The translations under genes and the position numbers were made by a program. A stretch of 9,928 nt of DNA from positions 1 to 9,928 of the forward strand of contig CAKMOD010000071.1 in the NCBI GenBank assembly GCA_927910885.1, read 5' to 3'. Positions 1 to 4,428 of this stretch are shown one piece after another (position 1 is the stretch's first letter; each line of letters begins with the position of its first letter). The DNA comes from an uncultured Prevotella sp. (GTDB lineage Bacteria > Bacteroidota > Bacteroidia > Bacteroidales > Bacteroidaceae). Below the pieces are notes generated by a model. It was given only the letters and a program-made list of their open reading frames with translations, was not told where the DNA came from and made no database searches.

Positions 1-1782
1 TTTCGTTACTGCACCAGATGGAGAGGCTATCGTTTTCTCATGCTCGGTTACGCCCACAGCATCAACCAAGAAGAAGCAATCCTTGCTATAGGCATTAGGA
101 GTGACATTACGCAACTGCTCATCACCAATAGTACGGACACCACGCCCTTTCATCTGTATGTACAAAGGCTCGGAAGCCACATCACGCATGAACATTACGA
201 CTTCGAGCGGTTTTATGTCTGTTCCTGTAGCTACCAGCGTACAAGTCACAGCAATACGGAAGTCCTTATCATTGCGGAACTGTCGTATCAGTTCGTTGCT
301 ATCCCCAGCAGAGTAGGTTATTTTCTGCACAAAGCGATCGTCTTCACGATTGAACACCTCTTTGGCAATCTTCACAATATTCGTAGCATGACTCTCATTC
401 AGTGCGAATATAAGCGTTTTGGGCAGATAGTCCATATTCGCCTCACGCTGAGGGTCGGTGAACATTTCCGTATATACCGCATCACGATAAGTCTCCAAAA
501 TAAGCTTTATCTGTGCAGGATTGATAATACTCTTGTTCAGTTCCTCCCGTGTATAGTTCTTAGTTTCTTTACTTTCAACAACTTCAACTTTTCCCGTATA
601 ACGAGTTACCTTTTTCACTTTCTCGTTTTCAAGAATTGCTCCACCATTCTCTGTTACCTTTGTCTTGATACGATACACACGACCATAAACATTTACACCA
701 TCCAGAATAGACTTCTCCAAAGTATAGTTTACGATGATATTATCATTAAAGAATGCCCTTGTTTCAGGTCCCGGAGTTGCTGTCAGACCTATTAACTTAG
801 CCTTGGAGAAATAATCAAGTACTCGTCGCCAACTACCATAAATAGAGCGGTGGCACTCGTCAATGATAATCATATCGAAGAAATCAGACGGCAGACTTGG
901 ATTTTCAGGAAACTCTCCAACACAATCCTCATCATATCCATCGTCAGCATCGTTGTCTTCAATCTCTTCGCCTTTCAGCAAGGAGAATAGTCGCTGTATG
1001 GTGGAAATAACAACACTGCTGCCATTTGGAATCTTCGCAGACTTCAGACGATTGACCGTAAAGATGCTGTTGAAAGGGTCACCATTCTCCGTCAATCGGA
1101 AAGTGCCAAACTCGCTTTCAGCTTGCTTGCCCAGATTGTTTCTGTCGACCAAGAACAAGACACGTCGCATAGGGGTAAAAGACAACATACGATAGGCTGC
1201 AAGACAGGCGGTATAGGTCTTTCCTGCACCTGTGGCAAGTACCATCAGCGCACGTGATTCACCAGATCGAAAACTCTTCTCCAGTTCGGTGATGGCTTCA
1301 TACTGACAACCACGTAGTCCCTTAGGGCTAAGTGTTGGCAATCCCACATAATCATCCTGAAGTCCTAACATCTTGGTAACTTCCCACGGAGAGTGAATCT
1401 TACTGCAATACTCAAAGGCAGCATCGCTCTTACGAGTATCGTAAAACATCATCTCCTTGCTGTTGGCAACGTATGCGAGAGGAAGGGGGATTTTAGGAAA
1501 CCACGCCTGACACCATGAGGGACAACGACGCGTATAAAGTGTGGCTTGTTCCTTTACGACATCTGAATTTATGTCGACCTCAACTCGTTTAGCTTCTAAT
1601 ATTCCAACAGCCTTTCCATTAAGAAAGAGTAGATAATCAGCCTCTCGATTACCTTTCAAGAGCCCCTCTCTTATGGCAACAGCAGTCATGTTAGGAGCAT
1701 AACCGCTTCTATCCACTACTTTCCAGCCTGCTTCTTCAAACATACTGTCTATGACAACACGTGCCTTTTCTTCTGGTAGCAT
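1..1782 (-). CDS. hsdR: Type I restriction enzyme R subunit (HsdR), 3' end cut off by the window edge
   Basis: Open reading frame of 594 codons from the ATG at 1782 that runs off the left edge without a stop. It is the motor and nuclease subunit of a type I restriction-modification complex: it translocates DNA with ATP and cuts far from the HsdS target. Seen: an N-terminal PD-(D/E)xK nuclease core (D49 and E63-A-K65 in ILEAKR); superfamily 2 helicase motifs ATGAGKT (183-189), DECH (308-311, a variant of DEAH), TATP (334-337), ATGTDI (518-523) and QMKGRGVR (543-550). The frame is intact throughout. The short N-terminus matches EcoEI-like HsdR, where full length is roughly 800-950 residues, so about a third is missing here. 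The start is fixed by an in-frame TAA 12 bases upstream. HsdM and HsdS are expected further left (downstream); none is in this window. Family certain, subtype inferred. Confidence 0.95.
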   Translation of the reverse strand, partial: MLPEEKARVVIDSMFEEAGWKVVDRSGYAPNMTAVAIREGLLKGNREADYLLFLNGKAVGILEAKRVEVDINSDVVKEQATLYTRRCPSWCQAWFPKIPLPLAYVANSKEMMFYDTRKSDAAFEYCSKIHSPWEVTKMLGLQDDYVGLPTLSPKGLRGCQYEAITELEKSFRSGESRALMVLATGAGKTYTACLAAYRMLSFTPMRRVLFLVDRNNLGKQAESEFGTFRLTENGDPFNSIFTVNRLKSAKIPNGSSVVISTIQRLFSLLKGEEIEDNDADDGYDEDCVGEFPENPSLPSDFFDMIIIDECHRSIYGSWRRVLDYFSKAKLIGLTATPGPETRAFFNDNIIVNYTLEKSILDGVNVYGRVYRIKTKVTENGGAILENEKVKKVTRYTGKVEVVESKETKNYTREELNKSIINPAQIKLILETYRDAVYTEMFTDPQREANMDYLPKTLIFALNESHATNIVKIAKEVFNREDDRFVQKITYSAGDSNELIRQFRNDKDFRIAVTCTLVATGTDIKPLEVVMFMRDVASEPLYIQMKGRGVRTIGDEQLRNVTPNAYSKDCFFLVDAVGVTEHEKTIASPSGAVTK

Positions 1783-1790
1783 ATCGTAAC

Positions 1791-1825
1791 GTTCTTATAA
1801 TTCCATATTATGAGAAGTTCTTATA
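1791..1825 (-). promoter_or_regulatory. hsdR leader with a paired 9-base repeat and a four-codon upstream ORF
   Basis: The roughly 80-base untranslated leader of hsdR holds TATAAGAAC twice on the minus strand (1825-1817 and 1799-1791). Between the copies is a minimal upstream ORF, ATG GAA TTA TAA (1806-1795), in the same frame as hsdR and stopping 12 bases before its ATG. Such leaders can bind a regulator or tune translation; whether this one does is not known. Confidence 0.35.
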
Positions 1826-1865
1826 GCTATACAAGTACTTCTAAATGAAAACAGCCATTATAACT

Positions 1866-1897
1866 GCAAAGGTAGTGTTTTTAGACAGAATGACATA
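1866..1897 (-). promoter_or_regulatory. Promoter of hsdR
   Basis: On the minus strand TACCTTTG fits the Bacteroidota -7 consensus TAnnTTTG (gcaaaggta at 1866-1874 on the plus strand, including the following C). Nineteen bases further upstream is TATG (1897-1894), three of four matches to the TTTG -33 element. The predicted start of transcription is about 1862, leaving an 80-base leader. The -33 box is supplied by the first copy of the tandem repeat at 1878-1922. Confidence 0.7.
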
Positions 1898-1922
1898 ATT
1901 ATTTTTAGACAGAATGACATAA
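1878..1922. repeat. Two perfect 21-base direct repeats at the hsdR promoter
   Basis: Copies at 1878-1898 and 1902-1922 are identical and have a 24-base period. Each contains AGACAGAATGACA. The proximal copy overlaps the -33 region of the hsdR promoter, so the second copy may be a spare binding site or simply slippage of a dispersed repeat. Confidence 0.9.
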
Positions 1923-2040
1923 AGACAAGAAAAGACAAAGTAAAGACATGATAACAGGGGAACAGAAGACAGAATGACAAAAAAGACAAAAAAACACATA
2001 ACATAGAAAAGCCCCTCTCGTAAGGAAAGAATAACCTCTC
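1883..2040. repeat. Repeat-rich tract A upstream of hsdR
   Basis: A gene-free stretch built of loosely repeated AGACA, GACAGAATGACA and AAAGACAAG words, ending in GAAAAGCCCCTC (about 2007-2018) and a short pyrimidine run. The same words in the same order occur at 9787-9900 upstream of the methyltransferase operon, and related words lie at 4223-4428. On the minus strand the order is GAGGGGCTTTTC, then a GTC/TTTGTC-rich stretch, then TGTCATTCTGTCT, then the -7 box. It looks like a dispersed intergenic element of this genome that carries part of a promoter. Confidence 0.7.
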
Positions 2041-2257
2041 CCCCCTTCAGTTGGTGGAAAGAAACATGTAAATAGTAAGCAGTTATAAATTATGACGCAC
2101 TGATGTGAACTCCGTTCGAATTATTATAAAACATTCTCTCACGGATAAACAGATTGAATGCGCGTACAGAGACCTAAAGGTCGAAGATGGCACAGATTTC
2201 CTGTTAGTAAATTCATGATAAACTCGTCACTTATTCATCTTCAGGGATTATATAGAC
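2041..2257. other. Gene-free stretch between tract A and the higA terminator
   Basis: No credible ORF, RNA gene or promoter was seen on either strand. The only local structure is a short palindrome, GACC-taaa-GGTC (2171-2182). Words such as CACGGATAAACAGATT and CACAGATTT (about 2140-2200) recall dispersed Bacteroidales repeats, but too little is left to name one. Confidence 0.5.
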
Positions 2258-2293
2258 AAAAAAGGAGTTAGGAAAAATTACCCAACTCCTTTT
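2258..2293 (-). terminator. Intrinsic terminator of higBA
   Basis: On the minus strand AAAAGGAGTTGGG (2293-2281) pairs with CCTAACTCCTTTT (2272-2260) around an 8-base loop. The 13-pair stem has one G-U pair, which would be an A-C mismatch on the other strand. It is followed by six T residues (2263-2258). It begins 10 bases after the higA stop codon. Confidence 0.93.
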
Positions 2294-2302
2294 CTATTTT
2301 TA

Positions 2303-3412
2303 TCAACTAATTTTTGGTGATTTATAAGCTGATGTCTGATACCAATTCGTATCATGCTTATATCTTGATACCGCTATAGACGGACTGATACCATGCCGTT
2401 TAGCCTCTTTTGCTATAACACTGACAACCTTATGCGGAGACAAAATTTTACAGCCTGCCCCGATAATTTTATTCCATACATCATCAGGAATGAGTTGCTG
2501 CCTTGCAAAGTCATTAGCTTCTTTTTCGCGTGGATCTTTAGAATACAGAGTACCTTCTGTAGATATAAACGCCTGATTATCTTCTGAAAGGTGCCTTTCA
2601 ATATGACACAACTCATGAAGAACATCAAAAGCTAACTTATCCATATCATTATAACGATAAGTAACCGTGATTACTGGACAGCCATCTACCATTGTAGAAT
2701 AAGCATCAACAGGTGTTTTATCTAACTTCTCAACATTAAGATAGGCAATTCCATACTTATTAAGACAGTCCTTTATACCTTGTATAGAAAGTGTACCGTT
2801 ATTCGCCATATGTGCTATCTCACTTGCTGCCTTCAATCCGTTTCCCTTTTGATACTTCTTATCTATTGTTGCACGTGATATTTCCAGCCAATTAAGAATA
2901 AGCCAAGTTTGCATATTTTTCTCATCAATGTGTACTTTCTCACTATGCTTGTAACGGCCAACTACCTGCAGACTCAACTCTTTAGATGACCGCAAATCAA
3001 AAGCGAATAATGCTTTTAATTTCGTTACTCTCTCAAGACATGGAAGATGTGACAAGTCTAACCTCTTATAAAGCTGCTTCAAATTAAAAATACTCGCACA
3101 CGTATCTTCGTATTCACGAGCTTCTTGTTCTTCGCTTTGTTTTACATCCACAGCTTTACTGTCATATATAAAGCCACTATGCAAGTTCATCCAAGTCTTA
3201 TAGGGTATTCCTAAATGACGCTCTAATTTCATTGCTAAATCATCATTCAGGTTTCGTTTACCGCGTATAAAGGCATTCAGATGAGTTGCCTGCACACCTA
3301 TCTGCTTTGCAAAATCCTTTTGCTTGATGCCACGTTCCTGCAACTCTTCACGCAAGATTTCTCCTGGGTGGATTGCCCTAACAGGAACTAATCTGTTATT
3401 TCTTGTTGCCAT
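2303..3412 (-). CDS. higA: HigA-type antitoxin fused to an ImmA/IrrE-like metallopeptidase domain
   Basis: 369 residues. An XRE-type helix-turn-helix spans about residues 14-70, beginning with the HPGEILREEL signature of HigA/VapI antitoxins. A linker follows. A zinc-peptidase domain then spans about 190-345, with HELCH (266-270, HExxH) and a likely third ligand E298 in EKEAN. The first part should bind DNA at the operon promoter and neutralise HigB. The second resembles ImmA/IrrE proteases that cleave repressors, so it may regulate antitoxin turnover or sense stress; that is inferred. The start is the ATG at 3412. An in-frame TTG at 3427 is possible but less likely. It overlaps the toxin gene by 17 bases, so the two are translationally coupled, toxin first. 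Classic HigA is about 100 residues, and this long form is a known variant. Confidence 0.9.
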   Translation of the reverse strand: MATRNNRLVPVRAIHPGEILREELQERGIKQKDFAKQIGVQATHLNAFIRGKRNLNDDLAMKLERHLGIPYKTWMNLHSGFIYDSKAVDVKQSEEQEAREYEDTCASIFNLKQLYKRLDLSHLPCLERVTKLKALFAFDLRSSKELSLQVVGRYKHSEKVHIDEKNMQTWLILNWLEISRATIDKKYQKGNGLKAASEIAHMANNGTLSIQGIKDCLNKYGIAYLNVEKLDKTPVDAYSTMVDGCPVITVTYRYNDMDKLAFDVLHELCHIERHLSEDNQAFISTEGTLYSKDPREKEANDFARQQLIPDDVWNKIIGAGCKILSPHKVVSVIAKEAKRHGISPSIAVSRYKHDTNWYQTSAYKSPKIS

Positions 3413-3728
3413 AATGTGTACTATCAATTTCTATTAATTCTACTTCAATGCCGTCGTCCGTTTCCGAAAACAGCAGCCGCTCAACCAATCCGTTTACAAG
3501 ACGTACAGAGCTGATAGGCTTATCCTTTTGATATTTGAGTTTCTCATAGTGTAAAAAGCTAAATACTTTTAGTTCTTCTGTTGACTCTACGTTATACAGC
3601 GTATTAACAACACGGACATAGCCATCTATCAAGCGTTTGTTCTTACAAAGTTTCTTGTATTTCTTATCATTGGTTTTACCGGTTACATATAATTCAGACA
3701 AGGCTTCTTCCTTGAAAATTATATTCAT
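3396..3728 (-). CDS. higB: HigB/RelE-family toxin
   Basis: 110 residues from the ATG at 3728; an upstream in-frame TTG at 3758 lies within the -7 promoter box and is excluded. The N-terminal pattern IIFKEEALSELYVTGKT followed by KKYKKL, and later FLHYEKLKYQKDKPISSVRL, is typical of HigB-type toxins of the RelE/ParE fold, which cut mRNA on the ribosome. The C-terminal IEIDSTHYG also fits. It precedes the antitoxin gene, as is usual for hig loci and opposite to relBE. No truncation or frameshift is seen. Family assignment rests on pattern recognition; activity is inferred from the family. Confidence 0.87.
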   Translation of the reverse strand: MNIIFKEEALSELYVTGKTNDKKYKKLCKNKRLIDGYVRVVNTLYNVESTEELKVFSFLHYEKLKYQKDKPISSVRLVNGLVERLLFSETDDGIEVELIEIDSTHYGNKK

Positions 3729-3754
3729 GCGGTGAAATGTATCAATTATATAGT

Positions 3755-3763
3755 GCAAAGATA
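3755..3763 (-). promoter_or_regulatory. -7 promoter element of higBA
   Basis: Minus-strand TATCTTTGC matches TAnnTTTG perfectly and lies 26 bases before the higB ATG. No good TTTG -33 box is found at the usual distance, which fits a promoter that depends on, or is tuned by, the adjacent operator. Confidence 0.7.
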
Positions 3764-3768
3764 GAGTA

Positions 3769-3790
3769 AAATTACCAAAGATGGTAATTT
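3769..3790. promoter_or_regulatory. Palindromic operator of higBA
   Basis: Perfect inverted repeat AAATTACC (3769-3776), six-base spacer, GGTAATTT (3783-3790). It sits five bases upstream of the -7 box, where it would cover the -33 region. This is the expected autorepression site for the HigA helix-turn-helix, alone or with HigB. Confidence 0.8.
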
Positions 3791-3879
3791 GAGAATAACA
3801 TTAACACTTTTTATAAGTATATTTATCCCATATCGTCCAGTAGAGCCTAATGACTTATATGGGTTTAACCCAAGAATAC

Positions 3880-3905
3880 AAAAAGAGCCGCAAGGATACG
3901 GCTCT
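3880..3905 (-). terminator. Intrinsic terminator of small RNA 2
   Basis: Minus strand AGAGCCG (3905-3899), eight-base loop, CGGCTCT (3890-3884), then T residues to 3880. Seven perfect pairs, GC-rich, directly followed by the T run. Confidence 0.85.
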
Positions 3906-3967
3906 ATATAAAGTAGGACGGCTGCGGAGCTTGAAGTTATCGTACTTATATGCAGACTCTCATCCTA
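3880..3967 (-). ncRNA. Candidate small RNA 2, about 88 nt, with its own promoter and terminator
   Basis: No ORF. A promoter at 3971-4001 and an intrinsic terminator at 3880-3905 bracket about 88 bases on the minus strand. Between them three nested stems can form: AGTAGGA (3969-3963) with TCCTACT (3918-3912); CTGC (3955-3952) with GCAG (3925-3922); AAGT (3947-3944) with ACTT (3937-3934). The first two bases of the outer stem may lie just upstream of the exact start, which is uncertain by a few bases. I do not recognise the family. It lies upstream of higBA but is separated from it by its own terminator, so it is not a leader of that operon. Confidence 0.6.
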
Positions 3968-3970
3968 CTG

Positions 3971-4001
3971 CAAAGATACAAGTAAAAAGTCCCTGAAGCA
4001 A
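3971..4001 (-). promoter_or_regulatory. Promoter of small RNA 2
   Basis: Minus-strand TTG (4001-3999), 20 bases, then TATCTTTG (3978-3971), matching the Bacteroidota -33/-7 pattern. Start of transcription is predicted near 3966. Confidence 0.75.
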
Positions 4002-4061
4002 GTCGCATAATCGTTTTCGCAAAGTTTCCCTTTCTGATATCAAACCTACAATACTCCTTAA

Positions 4062-4170
4062 CCGACCAGCTACTTGCGTAGAGATGTCATAAAAATACAA
4101 CAGCCAAGGACTAATCCTTGACTGAGGAACTCCAGCTTCGCGGGCTGGTCGCAGTGGTCATATCTCCCAC
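4062..4170 (-). ncRNA. Candidate structured RNA 1 (core), unknown family
   Basis: No ORF. A consensus promoter ends just upstream (4175). Read on the minus strand the core can form: hairpin GUGG (4170-4167) with CCAC (4157-4154); a long-range stem CGACCAGC (4151-4144) with GCUGGUCG (4070-4063); a nine-pair hairpin AGUCAAGGA (4123-4115) with UCCUUGGCU (4110-4102); and CUAC-GCAA-GUAG (4081-4070) with a GNRA tetraloop. GAGAU (4166-4162) can also pair with AUCUC (4085-4081), crossing the long-range stem as a pseudoknot. A local hairpin, CCAGC (4148-4144) with GCUGG (4136-4132), competes with the long-range stem. The 3' end is unclear: no convincing terminator is found before 4002, so it may read through to 3880. 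It does not match SRP RNA, tmRNA, RNase P or group II domain V as I know them. Confidence 0.55.
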
Positions 4171-4174
4171 AGCA

Positions 4175-4205
4175 CAAAGATAAATATTATTTTTTTAATA
4201 ACAAA
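4175..4205 (-). promoter_or_regulatory. Consensus promoter of structured RNA 1
   Basis: Minus-strand TTTG (4205-4202), exactly 19 A/T-only bases, then TATCTTTG (4182-4175). Both boxes are perfect and the spacer is very AT-rich, so strong transcription starting near 4169 is expected. Confidence 0.8.
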
Positions 4206-4242
4206 ATAATAACGAACAAAACAGACAGAAGATACAAAGGGA

Positions 4243-4428
4243 GACAGAGTAACAGGAGGACAAAGACAGAGTAACAGAAAGACATGGGAAGACAGAATGA
4301 CAGAATGTACATAATGAACGCTTTTCTGTTATCTTATTTTTTTTCCTCTGTTACTCTGTCTTCTTTACAAGCAACCAGTTAACTTGTCAACCAGTTAACT
4401 TGTCAACTCGTCCTTCTGTTACTCTGTC
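4243..4428. repeat. Tract B: GACAGAGTAACAG copies in both orientations
   Basis: GACAGAGTAACAG occurs at 4243-4255 and 4265-4277 (with a variant at 4291-4303) and its reverse complement at 4348-4360 and 4416-4428. The arms can fold into a long hairpin, either as DNA or as the 3' end of the operon transcript. It lies at and past the end of the nuclease gene and is the only terminator-like structure there. It is related in wording to tracts A and C, but inverted on itself. Confidence 0.85.
4372..4407. repeat. Tandem 16-base repeat, 2.25 copies
   Basis: The unit CAACCAGTTAACTTGT is found at 4372-4387 and 4388-4403 with a four-base partial third copy. Each unit contains the palindrome GTTAAC. It overlaps the stop codon of the nuclease gene (4403-4405). 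Confidence 0.92.

Noticed and set aside
40..795. Plus-strand ORF of 251 codons
   Set aside because: It lies wholly antisense to hsdR, whose helicase motifs are intact on the minus strand. Its product has no recognisable domain and the composition of a shadow frame.
863..1195. Plus-strand ORF of 110 codons, serine-rich
   Set aside because: Antisense to the hsdR motor region that encodes the DECH motif; no promoter and no family resemblance.
1878..2020. Possible CRISPR array from the spaced AGACAGAATGACA copies
   Set aside because: The repeats are short, degenerate and unevenly spaced, the intervals share the same words instead of being unique spacers, and no cas gene is present.
2130..2200. 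Degenerate dispersed repeat with CACGGAT and CACAGATT words
   Set aside because: It resembles known Bacteroidales intergenic repeats from memory only, and no second copy in this window supports it.
2413..2628. Minus-strand 71-codon ORF inside higA
   Set aside because: A second frame of the peptidase domain; the higA frame carries HExxH and continues to a proper terminator.
3861..3871. Palindrome GGGTTTAACCC downstream of small RNA 2 as an operator or terminator
   Set aside because: Only five pairs around one base, no T run, and not placed at a promoter; probably chance.
4062..4170. Structured RNA 1 as SRP RNA, tmRNA, RNase P RNA, a group II intron remnant or a tracrRNA
   Set aside because: The hallmark sequences of these RNAs as I know them are absent, and no reverse transcriptase or Cas gene lies nearby. 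Identity is left open.
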